DNA of 45,167 nt from Gammaproteobacteria bacterium (GTDB taxonomy: Bacteria; Pseudomonadota; Gammaproteobacteria; Steroidobacterales; XN24), in contig JAHEFR010000021.1 in assembly GCA_024640085.1 (NCBI GenBank), positions 1-45,167 of the forward strand. Reading direction: 5' to 3'. A program made the position numbers and the translations under genes. Within the stretch, counting starts at the first letter, position 1. Each line of letters starts with the position of its first letter. Under the pieces are notes generated by a model that did no database searches, was not told the origin of the DNA, and saw only the letters and a list, made by a program, of their open reading frames with translations. This document shows positions 1 through 8,301 of this stretch, one piece after another.

Positions 1-102
1 AACCTGGTTGGCCTGGTCCTTCTGAGCGGCGTCGCGGCTGCGGAGACACGCAGGTACCTGGATGCGCAGGCGATGAGGCCGGTCGCCCGGGTCCCCGACT
101 GA
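1..102 (+). CDS. 3' end of an unidentified CDS (partial)
   Basis: Frame 1 is open from the window edge to a TGA at 100-102. It gives a 33-residue tail that starts hydrophobic (NLVGLVLLSGVAAAE) and then becomes polar and arginine-rich. The stop lies directly against the stop codon of the convergent ppc gene, with no bases between them; similarly tight convergent junctions occur elsewhere in this window. No family can be recognised from this length. It could also be a chance open frame in GC-rich DNA. Confidence 0.35.
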   Translation, partial: NLVGLVLLSGVAAAETRRYLDAQAMRPVARVPD

Positions 103-2808
103 TTAACCCGTGTTCTGCAGGCCGTGGGCGATGCCGTTGACGGTCAGCAGCAGGTTGTTGAACAGGCGGTCGTCCTCTCGCCCTCCTGCCCGCCAGCGCC
201 TCAGCAGATCGACCTGGAGCAGGCTCATGGGGTCCACATAGGGGTTACGGAGACGGATGGCCCGCTGCAGGACAGGATCCTGCTCCAGCAGCGCCGTCGC
301 ACCCTTGAAACGAAGCACCAACTCCACGGTGCGTTCGAAGCTGTCGCGGATTCTGTGGTGGACTGGTTGCAGCGACGTATCCGCGAGAGAAGCATATTGA
401 TCGGCGATGGACATATCGGCCTTGGCCAGCACCATCTCGATGTCCTCGAGGAGCGCGCGCATGAACAGCCAGTCCGAGAACATTTCCGTGAGCAGGGTCT
501 CGCCGTGGCTGCCGAGCGCTGCTTCCAGGCCCTCGGCGAAACCGAACCAGCCGGGCAGGACGGCGCGATTCTGGGACCAGGCAAAGACCCAGGGGATGGC
601 TCGGAGATCCTGAACTCCCTGCCCGCCGCGGCGGCTGGCCGGGCGTGATCCTATCTTCATCCTCTCGATGACGTCGATCGGCGTGGCCTGGCGGAAATAG
701 CCATAGAAGGATGGATTGGCATAGACCATCTTCCTGTAGGCAGCCGCGCTGGCGCCGGCGATCTCCTCCATGGCGAGCTCCCAGCGAGGTTCCGGTGGCG
801 GCCGGTCCTGCCGATAGGTTGCGAGCGCCACGGATCCTGCCGCCTGTTCGAGTGTGCGCAGGGCGATCCCTCGCAGACCGTACTTGGCGTTGATGATCTC
901 GCCCTGTTCGGTGACCCGGAGTACACCTCGGATCGCTCCCCGGGGGGCGGCCATGACCGCCACGTGGGTCTTGCCCCCGCCGCGGCTCACCGTGCCGCCG
1001 CGGCCGTGGAACAGTATGAGGTCGATGTCATGGCGGTGGGCGCAGGCGGCCAGGGCAGATTCGGCCTTGTGCAGAGCCCAGCGGGCTGCGCCGATGCCCA
1101 CGTCCTTGTTGCTGTCCGAATAGCCGATCATCACGATCTGACGACCGCCGCGGCGGCCGAGGTGCTCGGCGTATACGGGGTCGTCCAGGAGCGCGTCCAG
1201 CACTGCGGCGCCGGCCTCCAGATCTTCCAGCGTCTCGAACAGTGGGGCAACGTCCATGGGCACATGGCCCGCGTCGTCGGCCAGGCCGCTCCAGCGGGCC
1301 AGCGCAAGGACCGAAAGTACGTCATCGGCGTCCCGCGCCATACTGACGATGTAGGGACCGATGGCGGCGCCGCCGTATCGGCGCCTGGCCTCCCCGACGC
1401 TGTCGAATACGTCCAGGACCCTCGCGCCGTCCTGATCGATTTCCCCGACCGGCCGCACCGGGCCTGACAATATTTCCCGCAAGCGGGCGGCCCTGGCCGC
1501 CGGCGCCAGCTCCTGCCAGCCCGGCTCGTCCAGGATCCGGCCAACGGTCTTTCGGTGGAGCAGAGAATCCTGCCGGAGGTCCAGAGTAGCCAGGTGGAAC
1601 CCGAAGGTCCGTGCTCTCCAGATGAGACGGCGGACGCCGAACAGGCCCGCATGTGTGCCCCGATGGCGGCTCAGGCTGTCGGCGATGAGCTCCAGATCCT
1701 CCACGAAGCTGTCTGCGTTGGGATAGACCCCCGCCCGGTCGTCTGCCGTGGACTTCAGCCGGGCCGCCATCAGCCTGCAGAGGATCCGGTAGGGCATGTT
1801 TCGGTGGCGCGGCGGGATAGCCTGGGCGATCTCCGGGAATGCCTTGCCGTAATCGGCGCAGCGCTCAAGGATCTGGTCATCCACTGCCACGCGGGCGGGG
1901 CACTGGGTGAGCACGTCCGCCAGGCGATACAGCTCGCGTCGGTAGCAATCGAGGATGGCCTGTCTCTGGGCCGCCAGCGTGGACCTGACCGTGGCGGCCG
2001 ACGCGTTGGGATTGCCGTCCATGTCCCCGCCTACCCAGGAACCGAATCTCAGGAGCACCGGGATCCGGACACCATCCGCCAGTTCTCCGAACACCTTCCG
2101 GATAGCTCTCTCCAGAACCTCGTAAAACACCGGCACGACCCGATAGATGACATCGGTCAGGAAGAACAGCACGTGCTCGAATTCGTCCCGAACCGTCATC
2201 CGTTCCCCTGGGTGCTCCTCGGTCTGCCAGGTGGAAGTCAGGTCCTCCCGGATCCTCTCCCAGGCCGTCGATGTTTCGTCGGGCGTCATCGACGGATCCA
2301 TCAATTCCACAAGACGGCGGGCGATCCGCTGTTGTTTCCTGAGGATTGTCCTGCGGGTGGGCTCGGTCGGATGAGCGGTGAACACCGGTTCCACCCTGAT
2401 GCCGTCCAGCAGTTGCTGGAGATCCCGGGGGGTGCGGACATTGTCTCGGAGTTGCGCCAGGGCGTCCTCGAGGCTGCCCGGCTGGGGCCCGTCGGCCTCC
2501 CTGAGCCACTCACGGCGCCGGCGGATCCGATGGACCCGCTCGGCCAGGTTGACCGCCTGGAAGTAGCTGGAGAAGGCCCTGATCAGCTCCGGCTCCAGCG
2601 TGGGGTCGACGGTGGTGGGGATCTCGCCCAGGCTCTCCCCGCTGTCCTCACGGCTGTGGATGGACGCGAGCCTAACCTTCTCGACTAGCTCGAAAAGGCG
2701 TTCGCCGCACTGCTCACGGATCAGACCTCCGAGCATCACGCCGAGACGGCCGACGTCCTGGCGCAGCGCTTCGTCTTTCGCTTCGAAAATCAGCGACTGT
2801 CTGAGCAT
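103..2808 (-). CDS. ppc: phosphoenolpyruvate carboxylase
   Basis: Cytosolic anaplerotic enzyme that carboxylates phosphoenolpyruvate with bicarbonate to give oxaloacetate. At 901 aa it has the usual bacterial length and is complete. Visible signatures are VFTAHPTE at residues 142-149 (with the catalytic His146), GSWVGGDMDGNPN at about 257-269, GYSDSNKD at 562-569, the glycine-rich FHGRGGTVSRGGG loop at 600-612, and the conserved C-terminal QNTG. The ATG start has no strong Shine-Dalgarno sequence. The gene stands alone, convergent with the partial gene at the left edge and divergent from the SLC13 permease. Identity is secure; the allosteric properties cannot be read from the sequence. Confidence 0.97.
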   Translation of the reverse strand: MLRQSLIFEAKDEALRQDVGRLGVMLGGLIREQCGERLFELVEKVRLASIHSREDSGESLGEIPTTVDPTLEPELIRAFSSYFQAVNLAERVHRIRRRREWLREADGPQPGSLEDALAQLRDNVRTPRDLQQLLDGIRVEPVFTAHPTEPTRRTILRKQQRIARRLVELMDPSMTPDETSTAWERIREDLTSTWQTEEHPGERMTVRDEFEHVLFFLTDVIYRVVPVFYEVLERAIRKVFGELADGVRIPVLLRFGSWVGGDMDGNPNASAATVRSTLAAQRQAILDCYRRELYRLADVLTQCPARVAVDDQILERCADYGKAFPEIAQAIPPRHRNMPYRILCRLMAARLKSTADDRAGVYPNADSFVEDLELIADSLSRHRGTHAGLFGVRRLIWRARTFGFHLATLDLRQDSLLHRKTVGRILDEPGWQELAPAARAARLREILSGPVRPVGEIDQDGARVLDVFDSVGEARRRYGGAAIGPYIVSMARDADDVLSVLALARWSGLADDAGHVPMDVAPLFETLEDLEAGAAVLDALLDDPVYAEHLGRRGGRQIVMIGYSDSNKDVGIGAARWALHKAESALAACAHRHDIDLILFHGRGGTVSRGGGKTHVAVMAAPRGAIRGVLRVTEQGEIINAKYGLRGIALRTLEQAAGSVALATYRQDRPPPEPRWELAMEEIAGASAAAYRKMVYANPSFYGYFRQATPIDVIERMKIGSRPASRRGGQGVQDLRAIPWVFAWSQNRAVLPGWFGFAEGLEAALGSHGETLLTEMFSDWLFMRALLEDIEMVLAKADMSIADQYASLADTSLQPVHHRIRDSFERTVELVLRFKGATALLEQDPVLQRAIRLRNPYVDPMSLLQVDLLRRWRAGGREDDRLFNNLLLTVNGIAHGLQNTG

Positions 2809-3124
2809 GGTTGGCGGTGTTTGGGGGTGCCAGGGCCCGCAGGCCTCCTGGCCTCATCATCCCGATCCATGGGCGTCGCCGCAACGAAATGCTGCCAACG
2901 CCGTGAATTTCGGGGCTGGATCGGCCGAATTCCCCCGTCTAGTCTGGATCCGGCTCGTCGCATGGCGAGTGGGTCGGGTCGGGCGCAGCGCGTCGCCAGG
3001 GACGGTGGCGGGCGTCCGACCGGCCTTCCTTCCGTTGCAGTCCCCGCGTCTGCCATGCTATAGGAATCGGTCCGGCTACCGGCTAGGATGCCGGCCCATT
3101 TCCGGAGTAGCTCGAGGAGAGACT
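2809..3124. other. divergent intergenic region between ppc and the SLC13 permease
   Basis: This stretch of 316 bases separates two divergent genes and must hold both promoters. Only one weak plus-strand promoter candidate (3035-3064) was found. No convincing small gene, repeat or RNA was seen. Open frames crossing it on both strands are GC-driven and lack family signatures. Confidence 0.5.
3035..3064 (+). promoter_or_regulatory. possible sigma-70 promoter of the SLC13 permease
   Basis: TTGCAG (3035-3040) is followed after 18 bases by TATAGG (3059-3064), about 60 bases upstream of the proposed TTG start. Both boxes match the consensus only partly, so this is a weak call. Confidence 0.3.
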
Positions 3125-4960
3125 TTGCCTATCGCCCTCCCCGACGCCCACGGCATCGCCGTGCTGGGGCTCACCGTGCTGGCCCTGATCCTTTTCTCCA
3201 GGGACCGGATTCCGATGGAGACGTCGTGTCTCGTCATCCTGTCCCTGCTGGTCGTCGGCTTCCAGTTGTTCCCCTATACCCGGACCGGGGTCGAGATCAC
3301 GCCAAAGGATTTTTTCACCGGCTTCGGCCACGAGGCACTGGTCACGATCGTTTGCCTCATGGTCGCGGGCAAGGGTCTCGAAACTACAGGGGCGCTGCAG
3401 CCGCTGGCCATTATCATCGCCCGCGCCTGGGCGGCCAGGCCCAAACTCGCCCTCCTGGCCACGCTGATAGTCTGCGCCGTGTTGAGCGGGTTCCTGAACA
3501 ACACCCCCATCGTGATCATGCTGCTCCCGATCCTGATAACCGTCTCCCTGCGCAGCAGGATCTCGTCATCGGGGATCCTGCTTCCTATGGGATTGGCCAC
3601 GCTCATCGGCGGGATGGGGACAGCGATCGGGACATCCACCAATCTGCTGGTCGTGGCGGTTGCCGCCGATCTCGGAATGCGGCGCTTCGAGATGTTCGAT
3701 TTCACCCTCCCCGCCGTTATTGTCGGGTCAATGGGGGTCCTGTTTCTGTGGCTGATCGCGCCCCGGCTGTTGCCGGATCGCGAGCCCCCGATGGCCGACA
3801 CCTCGCCGCGGATTTTCAAGGCCATGTTCTACGTGAACAATGACAGCTTTGCATGCGGCAAGACCCTGGCGGAGGTCCGGGAGCGCACCGAGAAGCGGAT
3901 GACCATCGACCGCATCCAGAGAGCCGACGGCCTCTACGTGGCCAAGCTGCCCTCCATGATGTTCCAGGAGGGTGACCGGATGCTGGTCGCCGATACCCGG
4001 GAAAGGTTGAAGGAATTTGAGCGCCTGCTCGGCGTAACAATGCACGACGCCAGCGAACTCGAGGCCGGGGATGGAGAATTCCTGCCGTCGACGGGGGCAG
4101 ATCAGCAGCTCGCAGAAGTGGTGGTGACCACGGGGTCCCCTCTTCACCAGCGGACCCTGAACGCGACCCAGTTCCGGGCGCGGCACAAGTTGCTGCCCCT
4201 GGCTATCCACCGGGCACGCAGCGCGCCGGGGGAAGTCACCGGTGATTTCGAAGATGTCCTGCTCCGGGCCGGAGACGTGATTCTGGTCCAGGGCCCCCGG
4301 AACCAGATCACCGAACTCAAGCGCAGTGGCAACATGTTGGTGCTCGACGGCACCATGGATCTTCCGCACACGAGCCGCGCACCCCTGGCCCTGGGGATCA
4401 TGGGGACAGTGGTGGTGCTGGCGGGCACCGGAACCATCCCGATTTTCTCCGGGGCCGTCCTGGGCGCGACGGCCATGCTGCTCACTCGTTGCCTGAAATG
4501 GCGCGACGCGCTCTCCGCCATCACCCCATCCGTGGTTCTGATCATCGTCACCAGCCTTGCGTTGGGCCACGGGGTCATGAGCACCGGACTCGACGGCTTC
4601 CTGGCCTCGTTGTTCGTCCTGGCGACGACCGGGCTGTCGCCGACCTACATCATCAGCGCCCTGCTCATGACCTTCGCCATCATGACCAATGTGGTGTCGA
4701 ACAACGCAGCGGCAGTCATCGGCACGCCGGTGGCGATCAGTATCGCCCAGCAGCTGGGGCTCCCGCCGGAACCCCTGGTGCTGGCCGTACTGTTCGGGGC
4801 CAATATGAGTTACGCCACGCCCATCGGCTACCAGACCAACCTGCTGATCTTCAGCGCGGGCGGCTACAAGTTCTCCGATTTCCTGCGGGTAGGCATCCCC
4901 CTGACATTGCTCATGTGGGTCGGATTCACTTTTGTGCTGTCGGCCATCTACAACCTCTGA
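3125..4960 (+). CDS. SLC13-family (CitT/DASS-type) permease with two RCK_C domains
   Basis: Inner-membrane permease of the SLC13/divalent anion:Na+ symporter superfamily; the substrate (dicarboxylate, sulfate or another anion) cannot be told. The frame is open much further upstream, but a TTG at 3125 preceded by GAGGAGA (3114-3120) gives a normal N-terminus and 611 aa. N-terminal helices carry the first SNT-like motif (FLNNTPIVIMLLP at about 123, and GTAIGTSTNLLVV at about 165). Two soluble RCK_C/TrkA-C-like domains follow at about 214-290 and 312-400. The C-terminal half carries the second motif set (TNVVSNNAAAVIGTP at 511-525, and SYATPIGYQTNLLIF at 552-566). This layout is typical of bacterial SLC13 members with an RCK insert. 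It stands alone, divergent from ppc and upstream of the trp promoter. Confidence 0.88.
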   Translation: MPIALPDAHGIAVLGLTVLALILFSRDRIPMETSCLVILSLLVVGFQLFPYTRTGVEITPKDFFTGFGHEALVTIVCLMVAGKGLETTGALQPLAIIIARAWAARPKLALLATLIVCAVLSGFLNNTPIVIMLLPILITVSLRSRISSSGILLPMGLATLIGGMGTAIGTSTNLLVVAVAADLGMRRFEMFDFTLPAVIVGSMGVLFLWLIAPRLLPDREPPMADTSPRIFKAMFYVNNDSFACGKTLAEVRERTEKRMTIDRIQRADGLYVAKLPSMMFQEGDRMLVADTRERLKEFERLLGVTMHDASELEAGDGEFLPSTGADQQLAEVVVTTGSPLHQRTLNATQFRARHKLLPLAIHRARSAPGEVTGDFEDVLLRAGDVILVQGPRNQITELKRSGNMLVLDGTMDLPHTSRAPLALGIMGTVVVLAGTGTIPIFSGAVLGATAMLLTRCLKWRDALSAITPSVVLIIVTSLALGHGVMSTGLDGFLASLFVLATTGLSPTYIISALLMTFAIMTNVVSNNAAAVIGTPVAISIAQQLGLPPEPLVLAVLFGANMSYATPIGYQTNLLIFSAGGYKFSDFLRVGIPLTLLMWVGFTFVLSAIYNL

Positions 4961-5064
4961 GAATGGGGCTGGGCGACGTGGCCACGGGACCGAGGGCCTC
5001 TGCGCTGTGCGAGAGCCCGGGCCATGTTCACCGGTGAGACCGGGCGGCGGGTGCTGTTTCGGGG

Positions 5065-5092
5065 TTGACGGGTCGGGACCCGTGGATAAACT
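5065..5092 (+). promoter_or_regulatory. sigma-70-type promoter of the trp operon
   Basis: TTGACG (5065-5070) and TAAACT (5087-5092) are separated by 16 bases. Transcription would start around 5099-5101, which is essentially at the first base of the trpL start codon. A perfect inverted repeat occupies the spacer and is listed separately. The position fits the attenuator downstream. Confidence 0.65.
5068..5083. promoter_or_regulatory. candidate operator: perfect 7-bp inverted repeat inside the trp promoter
   Basis: ACGGGTC-GG-GACCCGT is a perfect dyad covering the last bases of the -35 hexamer and most of the spacer. A repressor bound here would block RNA polymerase. The sequence does not resemble the enterobacterial TrpR operator, so the binding protein is unknown. 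It is too far upstream to be part of the leader RNA if transcription starts near 5100. Confidence 0.45.
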
Positions 5093-5100
5093 TGCACCCG

Positions 5101-5181
5101 ATGATGAGATCCGACGACAGATTGCTTCGCCGCTGGCTGTGGTGGCCCGCCCTCCAGGAGAGGGTGCGGGCTCGCGGTTGA
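5101..5181 (+). CDS. trpL: trp leader peptide (attenuation control)
   Basis: A 26-codon ORF starts ATG ATG and carries three Trp codons in the run W-L-W-W at codons 12-15 (TGG at 5134, 5140 and 5143), followed by a TGA at 5179-5181. Competing RNA structures can be drawn. Segment 5145-5154 pairs with 5160-5171 (pause hairpin 1:2). Segment 5167-5174 can pair with 5205-5212 (7 of 8 bases, antiterminator 2:3). Segment 5207-5217 pairs with 5227-5237 (terminator 3:4). Ribosome stalling at the Trp codons would free segment 2 and allow trpE transcription. There is no Shine-Dalgarno sequence, and the predicted transcription start almost coincides with the ATG, so translation may be leaderless, as is known for rhizobial trpL. 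Confidence 0.82.
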   Translation: MMRSDDRLLRRWLWWPALQERVRARG

Positions 5182-5206
5182 TCGTCCGATCCAGCTGACA
5201 CGCACG

Positions 5207-5241
5207 AACCCGTCTCCACCGGCCCCGGGGACGGGTTTTTT
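5207..5241 (+). terminator. trp attenuator (Rho-independent terminator)
   Basis: AACCCGTC (5207-5214) pairs with GACGGGTT (5230-5237), extended inward by TCC/GGG to about 11 bp with a 9-base loop. A run of six T residues follows (5236-5241). It lies between the trpL stop codon and trpE and is the 3:4 terminator of the attenuator. Confidence 0.85.
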
Positions 5242-5283
5242 GATGGACCGCCCCCAGCCGGCCGAGGCTTAGGGAGGACGGAC

Positions 5284-6666
5284 ATGGAACCACCCTTCGA
5301 TATCGCCGCGGACCTGGATACTCCGGTCTCCGCCTGGCTCAAGCTGGCGTCCTTCCGCCCCCGCTTCCTGCTGGAGAGCGTCGAGGGCGGCGAGAGGCTG
5401 GCCCGCTATTCCTTCCTCGGTTTCGGGGACGCCCTGGAGATCCGGCTCGACGAGAAGGGCTTCCGGCTGGGCGCCGAGACTCTCCCGGTGCCGACGGATC
5501 AGGAGGAATTGCTGGCGGCGATGCGCCGGGCCCTGGAATCGTCCCCCGAACTGACCCCCGTATCGGACGCGCTGCCATTTCGCGGTGGCATGGTGGGTGC
5601 GGCTGCCTATGACATCGTGCGGCACTTCGAGCGTCTTCCGGGCGGGCCGGCCATCGAAGTGAGCACTCCACAGGCGGCGTGGGTGGCGCCGTCAAGCGTG
5701 CTGGTGTTCGATCATCTGACCCGACGCGCGGCTCTGCTGCACGCGGGCAGCGAAGCCGAGAGACAGGCGGTGAGGAGGGATGTGGTCCGTGCTCTCCAGG
5801 CAGGAATACCGGCCCGGCCGCGGGGCGGATTCTCGGAGCCTGTCACAAGTATGAGCCGGGAGCAGTACATGGAAGCGGTCCGGGCCGCGAAGGACCATAT
5901 CCGGGCTGGAGACGTCTATCAGCTGGTGCTTTCGACCTGTTTCTCGGGCACCTTCGGCCTCGCGCCCTTCGAAGCCTACCGGGCGCTCAGGCTGCTGAAC
6001 CCCTCCCCCTACATGTATTTCCTGCAGTTCGGCGATACGGCCATCGCGGGCTCGTCCCCCGAGGCCCTGGTCCGTCTCCATGGACGATCGGCCGCCCTCC
6101 GGCCCATCGCCGGCACGCGTCCCCGGGGCGCCACGCCTGACGAGGACCTGGCCCATGAGGCGGCGCTGCTGGCTGACCCAAAGGAAGCCGCCGAGCACGT
6201 AATGCTGGTGGATCTTGCCCGCAACGATCTGGGCCGGGTCGGGGTGCCGGGGAGCATACGCGTGGACCCGAGCCGTGCGATCGAGCGTTACAGTCACGTG
6301 ATGCATCTGGTCAGCGGCGTAATGGGCGAACTCGAGGCCGGCAGGGACGCCTTCGACCTGTTTGCGGCGACCTTTCCGGCAGGTACGCTGGTCGGCGCTC
6401 CAAAGGTCAAGGCCATGGAGCTGATCGATACTTACGAACCCACGCGGCGTGGATTCTATGCAGGCACCGTAGGGTATTTCGACAGGTCCGGTGGCATGGA
6501 TCAGGCTATCGCTATCCGGACCCTGGTGTTCGAGGGCGACCGGTACAGCTACCAGGCGGGGGCGGGAATCGTCGCTGACAGCATCCCCGAGAACGAACAC
6601 GCCGAAGTGATCGCCAAGAGCGCCATCCTAAGGAGAGCGCTGGAGATCGCCCGGGAGGGACTATGA
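5284..6666 (+). CDS. trpE: anthranilate synthase component I
   Basis: Chorismate-binding subunit of anthranilate synthase, using ammonia supplied by TrpG; first committed step of tryptophan synthesis. The 460 residues make it somewhat shorter than enterobacterial TrpE. The feedback-inhibition element is present near the N-terminus: LLES at 29-32 and RYSFLG at 41-46. The C-terminal chorismate domain has SSPEALVRLHG, PIAGTRPRGATPDED, MLVDLARNDLGRVG and FPAGTLVGAPKVKAMELID. Motifs and the coupled trpG favour TrpE over the paralogue PabB. A strong GGGAGGA ribosome-binding site precedes the ATG. It is the first structural gene after the attenuator and overlaps trpG by 4 bp. Confidence 0.95.
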   Translation: MEPPFDIAADLDTPVSAWLKLASFRPRFLLESVEGGERLARYSFLGFGDALEIRLDEKGFRLGAETLPVPTDQEELLAAMRRALESSPELTPVSDALPFRGGMVGAAAYDIVRHFERLPGGPAIEVSTPQAAWVAPSSVLVFDHLTRRAALLHAGSEAERQAVRRDVVRALQAGIPARPRGGFSEPVTSMSREQYMEAVRAAKDHIRAGDVYQLVLSTCFSGTFGLAPFEAYRALRLLNPSPYMYFLQFGDTAIAGSSPEALVRLHGRSAALRPIAGTRPRGATPDEDLAHEAALLADPKEAAEHVMLVDLARNDLGRVGVPGSIRVDPSRAIERYSHVMHLVSGVMGELEAGRDAFDLFAATFPAGTLVGAPKVKAMELIDTYEPTRRGFYAGTVGYFDRSGGMDQAIAIRTLVFEGDRYSYQAGAGIVADSIPENEHAEVIAKSAILRRALEIAREGL

Positions 6667-7280
6667 GCGCCCGGATCCTGCTGATCGACAATTACGACTC
6701 GTTTACTTTCAACCTGGTCCAGGGGTTCAGGATGCTCGGCGCCGACGTTCTCGTGTACCGGAATGACCGGATCAACGTGGGCGAGGCCGGGACCCTCGAG
6801 GCCACACACCTGGTCATTTCTCCAGGCCCGGGCAATCCGGGGGACGCGGGGGTGTCGGTCGAGGCCATCCGCGCGTTCGCAGACCGGATCCCGGTGCTGG
6901 GCGTCTGCCTTGGCCATCAGTCGATCGTCGCGGCCTTCGGCGGGACCATCGTGCCCGCCAGGCAGCTGATGCACGGCAAGACCTCCCTCATCCACCATGA
7001 CGCGAAGGGGGTGTTCGCCGGCCTCCCGGACCCACTGGAGGTCGGCCGGTATCACTCGCTGGCGGCGCGGCGGGAGGATCTTCCCGGGTGCCTGGCGGTT
7101 TCTGCCGAGACCGACGATGGAGAGATCATGGGCGTGCGCCATCGCCAGGCCAGGGTCGAAGGCGTCCAGTTCCATCCTGAAAGCGTGCTGACGCCGGCAG
7201 GGCAGTCGCTGCTCGGCAATTTCCTGCGCAGCGGGGCTGCTGTCGCGGAGACGGGGGGCGCCGATGCCATCTCTGCTTAA
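6663..7280 (+). CDS. trpG: anthranilate synthase component II (glutamine amidotransferase)
   Basis: Class I glutamine amidotransferase that hydrolyses glutamine and passes ammonia to TrpE. The 205-aa protein shows DNYDSFTFNLVQ at the N-terminus, the nucleophile Cys82 in GVCLGHQSI, and the His171/Glu173 pair in FHPES. It overlaps trpE by 4 bp and trpD by 17 bp, suggesting translational coupling and stoichiometric synthesis of the two subunits. In many bacteria such a protein also serves PabB; no pabB is present in this window. Confidence 0.94.
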   Translation: MSARILLIDNYDSFTFNLVQGFRMLGADVLVYRNDRINVGEAGTLEATHLVISPGPGNPGDAGVSVEAIRAFADRIPVLGVCLGHQSIVAAFGGTIVPARQLMHGKTSLIHHDAKGVFAGLPDPLEVGRYHSLAARREDLPGCLAVSAETDDGEIMGVRHRQARVEGVQFHPESVLTPAGQSLLGNFLRSGAAVAETGGADAISA

Positions 7281-8301
7281 CGACGTGCTGGAGATGCTGC
7301 TGTCCGGCGCTGACCTGGACGAGGGCCTGGCCGCCTCGACCCTGGATGCCCTGGCCGCGCCGGATTGTCCCCCGGCACTGGCCGGAGCCGTCCTGGCGGC
7401 TCTGCGCATGAAGGGCGAATCAGCCCCCGAAATCCGGGGGTTCGCCGGAGCGATGCGCGCCCTGGCGAGACGGCCGGATGATCCCGGCGTGCAGGGGGCG
7501 GCGGACATCGTCGGCACCGGAGGGGACGGCTCCGGCAGCCTCAACCTGTCCACCGGCGCCGCGCTGCTCGCGGCAGCTTGCGGGGTGCCCGTCATGAAGC
7601 ATGGAAATCGGTCGGTATCCAGTCGTAGCGGGAGCGCTGACGTGCTGGAGTGCCTCGGCATGCGGTTGCCCCTGGACGAGGGGGCCGCAGCCCGATGCCT
7701 CGTCGACACCGGCTTTTCGTTTCTGTTCGCGCCTTACTATCATCCAGCGATGAAATCGCTGGCCGCGGTCCGCGGCGCCATGGGAGTGAGGACCGTTTTC
7801 AACATTCTCGGCCCGCTCACCAACCCCGCGGCTCCGCCATTCGGGCTGATCGGCGCCTTCTCGCCGGAGATGGCCGAGTTGATGGCGGAATCACTGGCCG
7901 GTACGGACATCGAGCGGGCGTTCGTGGTCCACGGGGACCCGGGCTGGGACGAGGCCACCCCCGTGGGACCCTTCCTGCTGTTCGACGTCACGGCCGGAAG
8001 GGTCGAACGCACGGTCCGCGATCCCCTGGAGTGGGGCCTTCCCAGATGCGATCCGGAGACCCTGGCGGGTGGGGATTGCGAACACAACGCCGGGCGCATC
8101 AGGGCTGTTTTCGAGGGTCGCGAGGCGGGACCTCACCGCGACGCCCTGGTACTCGGAGCGGCCCTGGTGCTGGAATTGACGGGTCGTGTAAACAGTCCCA
8201 CGGACTCCGCAATAATGGCGGCCACGGCGCTGGACGACGGTGCCGCCGCCGGCGTGCTGGACCGAATCCGGGATTTCGGCGAATCGGAGGAATCCGGTTG
8301 A
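7264..8301 (+). CDS. trpD: anthranilate phosphoribosyltransferase
   Basis: Transfers phosphoribosyl from PRPP to anthranilate, the second step of the pathway. The 345-aa length is normal. The PRPP-binding signature GTGGDGSGSLNLST lies at residues 84-97, followed by KHGNRSVSSRSGSADVLE at 112-129. The start overlaps the end of trpG by 17 bp, and the TGA stop overlaps the TTG start of trpC. It is not fused to trpG, unlike in enteric bacteria. Confidence 0.95.
   Translation: MPSLLNDVLEMLLSGADLDEGLAASTLDALAAPDCPPALAGAVLAALRMKGESAPEIRGFAGAMRALARRPDDPGVQGAADIVGTGGDGSGSLNLSTGAALLAAACGVPVMKHGNRSVSSRSGSADVLECLGMRLPLDEGAAARCLVDTGFSFLFAPYYHPAMKSLAAVRGAMGVRTVFNILGPLTNPAAPPFGLIGAFSPEMAELMAESLAGTDIERAFVVHGDPGWDEATPVGPFLLFDVTAGRVERTVRDPLEWGLPRCDPETLAGGDCEHNAGRIRAVFEGREAGPHRDALVLGAALVLELTGRVNSPTDSAIMAATALDDGAAAGVLDRIRDFGESEESG

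Noticed and set aside
3728-5293. A 521-codon minus-strand open frame opposite the SLC13 permease and trp leader
   Set aside because: Shadow of the permease codons (third-position GC bias); no family motif, and it would run through the trp promoter and attenuator.
7650-8297. An N-terminal extension of trpC reaching back into trpD
   Set aside because: The extension is an alternative frame of trpD, rich in Arg and Gly. The TTG at 8298 with GGAGGA upstream gives the family length.
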